The notes under the pieces were generated by a model that did not search any database, was not told where the DNA came from, and worked only from the letters and a program-made list of their open reading frames with translations. Position numbers and translations under genes: made by a program. From the NCBI GenBank assembly GCA_964622325.1, contig CAZUOJ010000004.1, positions 1-64,000 of the forward strand: 64,000 nucleotides of DNA, written 5' to 3'. Below, in pieces: positions 1-9,300 of the stretch (position 1 is its first letter; every line of letters starts with the position of its first letter). Source of the DNA: JAJFUB01 sp964622325 (GTDB lineage: Bacteria > Armatimonadota > Zipacnadia > Zipacnadales > UBA11051).

Positions 1-412
1 CTACGGCTGTCCAATATTCTTCAATTTGCACATCCTGGCCAACGATATATTTTTCTGCTTCCCCGGGCCCTGCCTTCACTTTTAAGCTGCCAGGAATAAG
101 CAAGCCTGTAGCCACACATTCTTGCGCCACAAGGGCGCGAGGATGCAATCCCATACGCCAGCGCGCCGCTTTGGCGTCAAATAACGGCAAAGAATCATGC
201 TTTTCATCCCGTACGGAAACGACTTGCGGGGGAGCAATGCTCAACATCACAGCTTCGGGCAAGGCAATTTCGCGTCCTTCTAAAATCACATGGCCTGGCC
301 CGACTTTTATTTCCCAATCTCCCGCCACGGCTATGGGCATTCCCTTATGCGGCGGCATCGCATAAAGTATTGAAAAGAGGATAAAGCTGAGCAAAATTGT
401 AACCCAATACAT
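1..412 (-). CDS. Secreted protein, N-terminal part only (SGNH/GDSL hydrolase-like N-terminal region)
   Basis: The reading frame starts at the ATG at 412 and stays open to the left edge of the window, so only the first 137 residues are visible. Residues 1-18 form a hydrophobic signal peptide (MYWVTILLSFILFSILYA). The following region contains VRDEKHDSLPLF and a QECVATG segment, then a GQD..IEEYW stretch. From memory, this pattern resembles the N-terminal domain that precedes the catalytic domain in large planctomycete-type SGNH/GDSL hydrolases, but no catalytic motif lies inside the window, so the function is inferred. No strong ribosome binding site is seen just upstream. The GspF-like gene lies about 75 bases upstream on the same strand. 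Confidence 0.55.
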   Translation of the reverse strand, partial: MYWVTILLSFILFSILYAMPPHKGMPIAVAGDWEIKVGPGHVILEGREIALPEAVMLSIAPPQVVSVRDEKHDSLPLFDAKAARWRMGLHPRALVAQECVATGLLIPGSLKVKAGPGEAEKYIVGQDVQIEEYWTAV

Positions 413-485
413 CGTTTGCCAATCAACTATGTAATTTGTGTAGGGCGCTTAAAAGAAGCGCAAATTGCCGTTACGAGTTTGGCTT

Positions 486-1055
486 TTAACGCCTGCGGCG
501 GCCCAGGGAAAAAACAATCACGCCCAGAAACATAATGAAAGAAACAAATATAAGAATGTTGGGCAAGGGCGCCCCGGGAACTGCCTTCAGGGTTGTGGCG
601 TACCAGATAAGGCCCGCGCCGAGCAGACAAAAGCCCAAAAGCGCCATTGTCCAGATAAAGAGCCATTGGAAAGAGCGCGCCGCCGCTTCCCAATCTACAG
701 CCGGCGCATGCATGCGTTTTGTATCTGGCGTCGCTTCCAGGCGTGTCGCATAATGTTCCGCCAAATCGGCAAAGCATTTGTCCAGCTCGCCCTCAATTTC
801 TCCCTGCCGCACCATGCTGATGAAAAAAGGCGAAAATACATTAGGATAACGGCTGAAGGCTGTAGCTAAGGTGCGGCCATTTTCCACATCTGCGCGGACA
901 CTATCGATAATTTCGCGCAGAAGCGGATTGTTGCTTTGCTCGCGGAGCGTTTCAAAAATATCCAGAATGTTGATTTGCGCATGCACTAGGCTGGAAAATT
1001 GCTGACAAAACGCCGCCAGCTCCGCATTTGTGATTTGGGGAGTCTCTGTCGCCAT
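486..1055 (-). CDS. Half-size type II secretion/type IV pilus inner-membrane protein (GspF/PilC domain)
   Basis: A 189-residue protein carrying one T2SSF domain (about residues 12-110), recognisable from the FCQQFSSLVHAQINILDIFETL opening, split here as FCQQFSSLV then INILDIFETL, and the MVRQGEIEGELDKCF segment. Two membrane segments follow at about 130-153 and 165-184, then an Arg-rich tail. Canonical GspF/PilC proteins have two such domains and about 400 residues, so this is a half-length version. Family members form the inner-membrane platform of pilus or secretion machines. The start is supported by GAGGAA 7 bases upstream of the ATG. No other pilus assembly genes are adjacent; the only prepilin in the window is 55 kb away. 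Confidence 0.8.
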   Translation of the reverse strand: MATETPQITNAELAAFCQQFSSLVHAQINILDIFETLREQSNNPLLREIIDSVRADVENGRTLATAFSRYPNVFSPFFISMVRQGEIEGELDKCFADLAEHYATRLEATPDTKRMHAPAVDWEAAARSFQWLFIWTMALLGFCLLGAGLIWYATTLKAVPGAPLPNILIFVSFIMFLGVIVFSLGRRRR

Positions 1056-1164
1056 AGCACATTCCTCATTCTGCGAAATGGAAGCCTCAAATTATCACAC
1101 AAACAAACAGATAGCGCGTCAAAAATTTCATTTATGCAGTACAACTTTTTTTCGCTAAGCTGAT

Positions 1165-2235
1165 TTATGCTTCCTTCTCGTGGCCTGACATTTTTTCCCA
1201 TCGTTTCAGAGCGGCAGCAGCTGCCTTGCGAAGGCGCGGATGCGGATCTGCGCTATATTGCTGTAAAGCCGCTAGAGCCTGAGGATGTGAGCATTTTCCC
1301 AGCGCGATACACGCTGCTTCGCGGACGACTATTTCCGAGTCCGTCAAAGCTTCTTCAATCACATTAAACGCCTCAGGCGTCCCTATTTCGCCTAGCGCCT
1401 GAAAGGCGGCGATACGGACGGATTTATGAGGCGTTGTTTGGGCTATCTGAACTAAAACGGGCAGAGCTTCTGAGAGGCCCATTGCGCCAATAGCCAAAGC
1501 TGCGGATCGCGCGAGCCGCTTCTGGGGCGCGTGCAAGGCCTGTGTGAGCTCTTCCAAAACTGTCTTTCTATTTAAGCTTCGCATAACATCTAAAATGCGT
1601 GAAAAAACTTTCTCTTTTCTGGGAACATGTAATTGTTCAGCTAACGCTAACACAATATCTGGCATATAGGCTCGGGCTTCTTCAACTGTTAATGTATCTG
1701 CCTTTTTGGCGCGCAGCCAGGCTTTTTTGCGTCGCCGCAGCACTGCGTATTGTTCGGGAGACAAAAACAGGGCACAGGCATAATCTTCCCGTTCTAAGCC
1801 CACTTTCTTTTGGAGCAGACGCGTCAGGACGGCCCATAATAAAGCAAAAAAGGCCATACAGATAAGAAGAGGACGAAGAAAAAGCGTGAAAAAATCGCCC
1901 GCATATGGCTCTGGACGCAAGATAATCAAAATAAGCCAGGCCAATATGCCAGGCGGCAAGCTGAGCAGCCAGCCCGCTTCCAGAATCCGCAGAGGCTCGG
2001 CGGGATTATGCTGTTCCAGCAGAGCCTTTCCGCCGAGAACAGAAGCAAGGCTCATCGCTCCCCCTAAAAACCCCAAAAATGCCACGCCCTCCGCCAGCGA
2101 CAATACAGGCCCTGCCAGCGGCTGGACAATGGCAAGCCATAGCCCTAGCGCGGCGCTGGCAAATATGCTGAGCAAGGGCACTAGCAGCCAGACGAATACA
2201 AATGATTTAGCTCTAGCAGCGTACAATTCTGACAA
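1165..2235 (-). CDS. Membrane protein with C-terminal HEAT repeats
   Basis: A 356-residue protein with about four predicted membrane segments in the first 145 residues and a soluble C-terminal half. From about residue 210 it shows repeated two-helix units of the HEAT/PBS-lyase type (ARSAALAIGAMG, SVRIAAFQALGEIG, VVREAACIALGKC, RLRKAAAAALKRW), typical protein-protein interaction scaffolds. The best start is a TTG at 2233-2235 with AGGA 7-8 bases upstream; no nearby ATG is in frame. It is transcribed toward the half-GspF gene, with about 110 bases between them, so the two may be co-transcribed. Function is unknown; a role as a membrane-bound scaffold is inferred from architecture only. Confidence 0.75.
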   Translation of the reverse strand: MSELYAARAKSFVFVWLLVPLLSIFASAALGLWLAIVQPLAGPVLSLAEGVAFLGFLGGAMSLASVLGGKALLEQHNPAEPLRILEAGWLLSLPPGILAWLILIILRPEPYAGDFFTLFLRPLLICMAFFALLWAVLTRLLQKKVGLEREDYACALFLSPEQYAVLRRRKKAWLRAKKADTLTVEEARAYMPDIVLALAEQLHVPRKEKVFSRILDVMRSLNRKTVLEELTQALHAPQKRLARSAALAIGAMGLSEALPVLVQIAQTTPHKSVRIAAFQALGEIGTPEAFNVIEEALTDSEIVVREAACIALGKCSHPQALAALQQYSADPHPRLRKAAAAALKRWEKMSGHEKEA

Positions 2236-2307
2236 AATGATTTCCTAAATTAGAGCCTAAAACTTCTAGCGAATATTCTGCGGCGTATTGTGCACACATC
2301 GGCGGAT

Positions 2308-3306
2308 TTATATCCAATTCCAGGCGCGCGCCGGCGCTGCGCTGTTGGGCTGATTGAGCCACGGCCGATAAATGTATTCCTCTGTAAACTCCGTCAACCG
2401 ATTCACATCTTCCGGCTCCAATTTAATATCTGTACATTCCATTAAGGGATCCAGATGCTCGGCCCGGCTGCCGCCCACAATAGGAATAAACAGAGGCGAA
2501 CGATGCAAAATCCACGCTGTCGCCAGCTGCCCCCATGTGACATTATATTTAGAGCATATCTCCTCCATCAGATCATGCAGGGCGAAGAGCTTTTCCGCCC
2601 ACTCTGGCTTAGCGGAGCCGAACATATAGCGCGACACATTTTCGGGCAGGCCTGTTTGCCGCGTATATTTGCCGGCTAAGAGGCCGCGGGCTTGCGGCCC
2701 ATAGCTTTGCAACATCAAATTAAAGCGTTCCGCCATCGGAAGCGTTTCCATTTCGCAGATACGATTAATCAGACTATAGGAAACTTGTACAGAAATGGGC
2801 GGCTCCCAGCCATTTTTTGCGCATATCCCCAGGCAATACGCGACTTGCCAGGCATAGGCATTGCACATGGCGATGTAACGAATCTTGCCCTGCTTGACAA
2901 GATTATCCAGTGTGGAATATGTTTCTTCAAATGATGTCAGGGGATCTGGATGATGACACATATAAATGTCAATGTAATCCGTCTGCAATTTGCGCAGGCT
3001 GGCTTCTAAGGCCTTGATGATGTGATGGCGAGAACAATTGGCGCCGCGGCGCCGGCCTGCATATTCGCTGGCATAGACTTTTGTGGAGATTATGACATGC
3101 TCGCGAATTCCCTTGAGAGCTTTTCCCAGAAATTCCTCGCTCTCTTTGTAGGAATCAGCTGTATCAATGAAATTGCAGCCTTTGTCATAACAGCGGCGCA
3201 CAAGATCAATAGCTTCTTTTTCTTCCATTGTGTTGGGGAATGTCATCGCCCCCAAACAAATGCGAGAGACTTCGATGCCCGCATTGCCATATTTAATATA
3301 TTCCAT
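2308..3306 (-). CDS. Aldo/keto reductase
   Basis: A 332-residue TIM-barrel NAD(P)H-dependent oxidoreductase. The family tetrad is visible: Asp in FIDTAD, Tyr in DSY, Lys in ISTKV and His in MCHHPDP. The C-terminal part carries the nicotinamide-nucleotide binding stretch PIVGGSRAEHL. The start is the ATG at 3306 because AGGAGG lies 7 bases upstream on the minus strand; an in-frame ATG seven codons further upstream overlaps that site and is unlikely. Substrate is not predictable; the subgroup often acts on sugars or aromatic aldehydes. It is divergent from the PNPOx-fold gene at 3462, and the 155 bases between them must hold both promoters. Confidence 0.9.
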   Translation of the reverse strand: MEYIKYGNAGIEVSRICLGAMTFPNTMEEKEAIDLVRRCYDKGCNFIDTADSYKESEEFLGKALKGIREHVIISTKVYASEYAGRRRGANCSRHHIIKALEASLRKLQTDYIDIYMCHHPDPLTSFEETYSTLDNLVKQGKIRYIAMCNAYAWQVAYCLGICAKNGWEPPISVQVSYSLINRICEMETLPMAERFNLMLQSYGPQARGLLAGKYTRQTGLPENVSRYMFGSAKPEWAEKLFALHDLMEEICSKYNVTWGQLATAWILHRSPLFIPIVGGSRAEHLDPLMECTDIKLEPEDVNRLTEFTEEYIYRPWLNQPNSAAPARAWNWI

Positions 3307-3461
3307 TTGCGCGCCTCCTTTCTTCATTCATGTCAAACAATTTTACTCTTAAATTCTTTGAGAACGCAATGTCCCTTTCTCGCCCAGCCGCAAATTACAT
3401 TAACACACAGGAAAATAAGAATCAAAAAAAGAATCCTAAAATATAAAAGGAGGCGATAAGG

Positions 3462-3902
3462 ATGTCTGAAGTTCCCGATCGTGTGCGCGCCGTGATGCAA
3501 GCTGTGAATAATCTCCATATTTTGGCGACTGTGGATGCAACGGGACGACCGCAAATGCGCTGGATGGGCGCCCTTGTGGAGGATCCGCAAAAGCCCTGGA
3601 CATTTTATCTCGTGTGCGGCAAAAATTCCCGCAAGATGCAACAAATTGCCCAGAATCCTCACGCCCAGCTTTTGTTTACAAAACAAGAGGATTGGCAAGT
3701 GGCGACGCTTTCCGGGCGCGCCGAAGCTGTCGATACGCCCGAATTGCGAAAAAAGCTCTGGGAAGCGATCCCAGCGATTTCTCAATATTTTAGCGGCCCA
3801 GACGATCCCAATTTGGGCATTATCCAATTTACGACACAATGTATGGAGCTCCTGGCAATGCACGAATCGCATGAGCCCTATTGCTTTGAGCTTCCAGCCT
3901 AA
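3462..3902 (+). CDS. Pyridoxamine 5'-phosphate oxidase-fold protein
   Basis: A 146-residue protein of the PNPOx-like split-barrel flavin-binding family. The typical opening is visible (LHILATVDATGRPQMRWMG), followed by FYLVCGKNSRKMQQIAQNP and a conserved VATLSGRAEAV strand pair. Members bind FMN, F420 or haem and are often annotated as general stress proteins; the short length argues against a true PdxH. An AGGAGG ribosome site about 9 bases before the ATG fixes the start. A perfect 8-bp stem-loop follows the stop. Confidence 0.85.
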   Translation: MSEVPDRVRAVMQAVNNLHILATVDATGRPQMRWMGALVEDPQKPWTFYLVCGKNSRKMQQIAQNPHAQLLFTKQEDWQVATLSGRAEAVDTPELRKKLWEAIPAISQYFSGPDDPNLGIIQFTTQCMELLAMHESHEPYCFELPA

Positions 3903-3907
3903 TGATT

Positions 3908-3932
3908 GCCTGAGGCAGAGGCGTCCTCAGGC
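3908..3932 (+). other. Stem-loop after the PNPOx-fold gene
   Basis: GCCTGAGG at 3908-3915 pairs perfectly with CCTCAGGC at 3925-3932 across a 9-base loop, six bases after the stop codon. No T-run follows, so it may stabilise the 3' end or act as a weak terminator rather than a classical intrinsic one. Confidence 0.45.
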
Positions 3933-4008
3933 TAAGCGCGGCTATTGCAAAATGGCTTAAATTAGAAAGCCATCCGCTCCCAGGGGCATATGGATAAGCT
4001 GCAGCCCT

Positions 4009-4038
4009 TTGAGAAATAAAAGCCTGGCATATTATGAT
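4009..4038 (+). promoter_or_regulatory. Candidate sigma-70 promoter for the DUF6785-like gene
   Basis: TTGAGA at 4009-4014 and TATGAT at 4033-4038 are separated by 18 bases. A start around 4045 would give a leader of about 60 bases before the ATG at 4104. The leader contains GCTCAC/GTGAGC as an inverted repeat around a TTG-rich loop and has no clear Shine-Dalgarno sequence. Confidence 0.4.
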
Positions 4039-4103
4039 ATCGCCGAGGGGCTTGCCCAAAGGCAGCTTCTCGGCTCACTTTTTGTTGTTGTTGTGAGCTT
4101 AAC

Positions 4104-6245
4104 ATGGAGCCATATATCCACAATCAACAGGAAAAAGAGGCCTCTATAGCCGCTCAGGCGTCCCTCGCTCAGCCGCAAGCACTGAGCAAAAATCTCGGGC
4201 GGGGAGACGAGCGAGGCATCAGCTGGCGCATTATTCTCATTGCTTTTTTGCTGGCGCCGCTCAATGCCTATTTTATGGCCTATCTATTGGGGCCCCGGGG
4301 CGTAGAGGATCCGACTGTTGTCGCTTTGTTCTGGAATGTCGTATTTATGCTGGCTATATTCCGCCTGCTGAACGCGGCTTTGCAACGATGGGCGCCACAT
4401 CTGGCTTTTTCTCCGGCAGAGCTCATTGCTTTTTTCATATTAATGTCTGTGGCAACAACAGCGGGCGGCCTGGATACGATGAAAACAACATTTGCGACAA
4501 TGCAGGGGCCCGCGTATTTTGCCTCGGAAGTCAATCATTGGGAAGATTTATTCTTTCGGCAGCTCCCCCGCTCCATGACTGTTAATGATTTGCCGGCGCT
4601 GGAGCGTTTATGGGAAGGCGGCCATTCATTTTGGGAGCCGCGCAACTGGCAGCCCTGGCTGGGGCCTGTCTTCCGCTGGTGGCTGCTTTACACCTGTCTT
4701 TGGGCTGCGCCGGCAGGATTAGCTGTCCTCCTGCGGAAACGCTGGATGGAGCAGGAGCGCATGAGCTTTCCGATTGTGCAATTGCCTTTTGAAATGTCGC
4801 AACGACAAGGGCGTGCGTTCCAGCATTGGGCGTTTTATGCTGCGGCGGCGCTTGTGGCCGGCATTAATCTGCTCAATGGCCTGCATGAATTTTATCCCTC
4901 CTTGCCGCAAGCGGCCATCAAAATCGGCCAGAGCGAGACCTTCAATCTCGCTCGTTTTTTCCCCACACGGCCCTGGAATGCTGTGGGGCGTTTTCATATG
5001 TGTTTTTATCCTTTCGTAGTGGGCCTGGGCTTGCTTTTGCCTACAGAGCTTTCGTTATCTCTATGGATTTTCTATCTGTTTTGGAAGCTGGAAGCTGTAG
5101 CTGTCACATGGCTGGGCCTGACAAATATTCGCGAATTTCCGTATATGAAGGAACAATCTTTTGGCGGCTATCTGGCGATTTTGGGCTTTTCCCTGTGGGC
5201 AGGGCGGCGCACATGGGCTGGCGTATGGCAGAGGATTTTGCAGGGGCCCAGCCGATGTGACAAATCCGCTACGCCTTCCTGTCTGTCTGAACACGCCGGC
5301 GGCATCCCACAGCCTGATGAGGAAAAGCAAGCGCCTGGCAAGGCGCAGAAAAAGGCGTTGGAGATGAAAGCCGAAGACGATTCTGGGGAAGCCATGTCCT
5401 ATCGGGCGGCGTTTTTGTTATTTCTGGCGATGTTTGCTGCCGTTGTAGCGATAGGGATTTCCATCCGTATGTCATGGGCTGTAGCGCTGGCGTTCTTCGT
5501 GCAATATTATGCCATGACAATTATTGTGGGGCGCATTCGCGCGGAAATGGGCTTGCCAACACATGAGCTGGAGCGCCTGGGGCCTACTGTCATGCAGGGC
5601 AATATCCTGGGGCCTCGCCTTCTGGGCGTGCAAAATCTCACTTCGCTGTCGTTATTTTTCAGCTTCACACGCGGCCTGCGCAATATCCCCTTCCCCTTGC
5701 AATTAGAAGGGCTTTATTTAGCGCAAAACACGGGCGCCAGCGGGCGGCGGCTGCTTCTGGCCACATTGGCAATGATTCCTTTTGCCGTAGCGCTGTCATT
5801 TGTGATGACGCTGGCGCTGGGCTATCATCATGGCCTGGGCGTCAATTGGGCGCGCTGGATGCCCTGGTCGTGCCAGGAAGCCTGGAATCAGCTTGCGGAT
5901 TGGCTCAATCGCAATGAGGGCTTTCATCTGGGGCGTGTGCTGGCGAGTCTAGTGGGCTTTGGCGTGTATTTTGGGATGATGCTTTTGCGCACGCGCTGGA
6001 TGGGCTGGCCGCTGCATCCAGCGGGCTTCGCTTTATCTACAACATGGTATATGGCGCATATGTGGTTTCCCATGTGCCTCGCCTGGCTCCTCAAAACAAT
6101 CACATTGCGCTATGCGGGCGGAAAAGCGATGCGCGCTCTGCGGGCGGCGGCTTTTGGATTGATTTTGTCGGATGTCATCACAGGCTCGCTCTGGATTTTA
6201 TATGGCCTGTTTACGGGAACAAAGACATATTCTTTCTGGCCCTGA
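4104..6245 (+). CDS. Polytopic membrane protein, DUF6785/DUF6784-like
   Basis: A 713-residue integral membrane protein with roughly 12-14 hydrophobic segments and a polar cytoplasmic loop rich in Glu/Lys near residues 385-430. The layout (GISWR before the first membrane segment, AGGLDTMKTTFATM, ERMSFPIVQLPFEMS, and a C-terminal GSLWILYGL segment) matches the DUF6785 proteins I know from Armatimonadota and planctomycete-type genomes. Their function is unestablished; the fold looks like an oligopeptide/solute transporter. It stands alone, convergent with the giant secreted protein at 6356. The two may be linked in sugar use, but that is a guess. Confidence 0.75.
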   Translation: MEPYIHNQQEKEASIAAQASLAQPQALSKNLGRGDERGISWRIILIAFLLAPLNAYFMAYLLGPRGVEDPTVVALFWNVVFMLAIFRLLNAALQRWAPHLAFSPAELIAFFILMSVATTAGGLDTMKTTFATMQGPAYFASEVNHWEDLFFRQLPRSMTVNDLPALERLWEGGHSFWEPRNWQPWLGPVFRWWLLYTCLWAAPAGLAVLLRKRWMEQERMSFPIVQLPFEMSQRQGRAFQHWAFYAAAALVAGINLLNGLHEFYPSLPQAAIKIGQSETFNLARFFPTRPWNAVGRFHMCFYPFVVGLGLLLPTELSLSLWIFYLFWKLEAVAVTWLGLTNIREFPYMKEQSFGGYLAILGFSLWAGRRTWAGVWQRILQGPSRCDKSATPSCLSEHAGGIPQPDEEKQAPGKAQKKALEMKAEDDSGEAMSYRAAFLLFLAMFAAVVAIGISIRMSWAVALAFFVQYYAMTIIVGRIRAEMGLPTHELERLGPTVMQGNILGPRLLGVQNLTSLSLFFSFTRGLRNIPFPLQLEGLYLAQNTGASGRRLLLATLAMIPFAVALSFVMTLALGYHHGLGVNWARWMPWSCQEAWNQLADWLNRNEGFHLGRVLASLVGFGVYFGMMLLRTRWMGWPLHPAGFALSTTWYMAHMWFPMCLAWLLKTITLRYAGGKAMRALRAAAFGLILSDVITGSLWILYGLFTGTKTYSFWP

Positions 6246-6267
6246 GGAGCAAAAAATTATCTGTGTG

Positions 6268-6313
6268 CGGCTGCCAAGGCTCCCCAAGCTTTTATTGAGC
6301 AGCCGGATTTTTT
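6268..6313 (+). terminator. Candidate intrinsic terminator after the DUF6785-like gene
   Basis: CGGCTGC at 6268-6274 pairs with GCAGCCG at 6299-6305, followed by six T residues at 6308-6313. The loop is long (24 bases), so the call is moderate. It sits between two convergent genes. Confidence 0.45.
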
Positions 6314-6355
6314 CTGCGCCTGGCCCGCAATAGGGAGAGCTTCTTTTTTTGCTTT

Positions 6356-9300
6356 TTAACGAAAATAGACGAAACGCTCGGGGGGCGGCCCCACGATAGC
6401 TCTGTTATTGCCCTCATAAATTTCGGGAATATCATTTTCGGGATCCAGGACAATTTGGAAAGGCGGCTGTCCGGCCGCCTGAACACATATTGTCGCTGTT
6501 TTGGGCCGGACATCGGCAGGAGCTTCCAGCCGGGGAATAATGTGCTTTTCCAGAAGACGGCCTTTTTTATCCATCACACACACAAGGATATTTTCTGCCG
6601 GCGCAGCGCCAATATTGTGAATCGTAAGCCGCCAGCTCTTTTCCCCTATCTTCTCAATGTCTTCTGGACAAATAGCTAAATCAGCGCGTGATTCCAGGGG
6701 ATCCAGCTTTTGTTTTTGTGTGATATGTACGACATATGTCTGGCGCGCTGGCAGCAATAAGGGAATCAGGGCATAGCGTCCCAGCTCCATTAGGCGGCGT
6801 TGCGGCCTGTCAGCTGTATCATCCTTGTTGGCATCTGCGCCCCCGGAGACTTCATACAGGCCATGCTCCAGCTTCCACACGCGCATGCCCAAAGGCAAAG
6901 GCCTGTCGTGAAAATTGTAAAGCAGGACTTTAAGCGCTGTAAAATCATTTTGCAGGACGAAAGCAGCAAAATCTGTGCCGCCCTTTTCCCAGGACACGCC
7001 CAGCCGGGGCACATGCGTTTTGCCCGCACAATCGCCGCCCAAAAACATATAACGCAAAAGCGTTGTCCCCGGCACAGGGATGCGATCTGTGTAAGGCTCG
7101 GCTTCTGTAAGCAGCCAGCGCCAGCGCTCGAATTCGGCTGCTATTTCCTGCAAGCAGGCGACTAGATATTCGCGTTTTCCTGTGGCCATCGTTGCCCGCC
7201 ACATTGTCAGCTCATCGCCAGCGCCTCGCCATGTTTTGTCCAGGCTTTCTGGCCGGGCGGGATCGCCCGCTGGAGGATGGGCATAGCGTTGTAAATTAGC
7301 CTCTGCCGCGGAAACAGCCGCCTCAAGGGGCGGCAACAGCATATCCACGACATTTTGCAACGCGGGATCACGCGTCAGTTCCTGCGCGCCAAACAAAAAA
7401 TTTTTCATCACATAATCGCCATAGGAATAATATACGCTTTGATTCCATTTATCCGTGTACGGCGCGATAGCGCCTGTTTTAAAATGCACATCACAGGGCA
7501 AAGCCCCGACAGGCTTGCCTTTTTCTGTGCTCAGAGCCACTGCGCTCCAGGCCTGTTGATATTCATAAATCCAGCCCAGGGGCTGCGGATTGCGGCAATA
7601 CCAGGAAAGATGCGTGGCGCCGCACAGGGCCAGAGCGCAATACAGATGATCAATATCGTAAGGCGGCTCCGTCTTAATCATCTTTGTATTGAACATGTAG
7701 GAGCGGAAATGCCGCCGCCCCTGTTCATTTATGCCTGTCCAGAAGGGAATATGCTCGCTCATTTTCATCATCCGCTCCACATGGACAGGATGGCCATATT
7801 CGCATAAGAGCATTTGGGGGAGGCTGCAACTGGAATCTTCTGCGGCGTGCTCCACATCCATGGCACTGATCGCATAGCCCGAGCCGCGGCTCTGCTCCCA
7901 CACAGCATCGGCAATGGCGCGCAAGGCGCGCCGATAGCGCTCATCGCCTGTGATTAAATAAGCCAGGGGCCAATGGCATGTGTATTCCACATCATCATTC
8001 AGCCCGCCGCCTAATTCGCCATTCGGGATCCAGCGATGTGTAAGCCACCAATCGGCAATGCGGGCCCATTCGCGGGCACAATGGCGGCCCCACACAGCCC
8101 AGGCAGGCGCGCCCGGGGGGCTTTCCGCTTTTACGGACACAGGCCAATAACGCCGCGCCATTCGTCGCTGAATGAGCAAAGCAGGCCTGTTATCCGGATC
8201 TAAAGATAACATCCGTTCTGTAAGGCGATACAAAATCATATTCTGATAAGGCAGGCTGTCATAGGCATGGGCTTCCGATTCGGCGGAATACAGGCGGCGC
8301 ATCAAGCGCTCCAAACGGGGCGCATATTCGGGCAGCGCTTTCTGGGCGGAACATGTTTCAATGGCTATTTTCACATCAGCCGAATGAATTGTGAAATCCT
8401 TTTCGGCGCGCAATGTCAGCCACAATTTTTCTTGAGGCGGCAGGAGAATGTCAGGCATATCGATTGTAAATGTCAGCCCCTGAGGCTTCATAGGAATGAG
8501 CAGCCGACACATCGCCGCATAGGAGCGAGGAGACATCGCCGCGGCTTCTTTAAGCTGGCGATCAGCCGCTTCCGCATAGGGAATATTCAAATCCAATTCT
8601 TCTGGCAGCTTCAGACAAATTTCTACAACAGAATTAGGCCAAAAGCCCTGGCCTGGCAAATGTATTGTGACTGATTTTACGCCGATGGCTTCCATAGGCG
8701 CACTGACAGGGATATTCGCCCACAGATTCAGGCAACGGCCCGCCTGAATGGACACAGCCTCCACAGGCTTTCCCGGAGCCACAAGCGTTTGCCGATCGGC
8801 TTCCAGCGGATAGCATTTCTGAAGCTGGGCCTGTTCTTCGGATGAAAGTGCGCCCTCGCCGAAGGACAGCCATTGAGCTGTTGGGCGCAGGCCGGGCAAA
8901 ACGCCAAAGGCCTGCATTTCATGGACAACAGCTGTGCGCTTGTCTGCCTCATATAGACGCAGCCGAACGCCAGAAAGAACTTGAGGCCGAATTTGAAGAG
9001 AATAAATGAGGCAATCTGTGCCCGAAATGTCTTTCAGCTTTGCACCTTCTATGCGGCGATCTTGGGGCAGAGAAAATATTGCCGCGCGGCCTAAGCCTTC
9101 ATCCGGACTCAGAGCATGAATAAGCAGCCACGAAATAGGCGTGGGCCTGCCAAAAATAATATCAAAATCACACACAGGCGGCCGAACGACAATTTCCTGG
9201 GCCCTTCCCGTCCAGGCGCCTGTATTGAGCAATCCGTCAATCGGCGCCTGGGCCGCCGGCGGGATCCGATAGGAGGCGAATGAATGAACATCCGCTAAAT

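Noticed and set aside
3333..3872. 179-residue minus-strand frame
   Set aside because: It is antisense to the PNPOx-fold gene, which has a strong ribosome site and clear family motifs.
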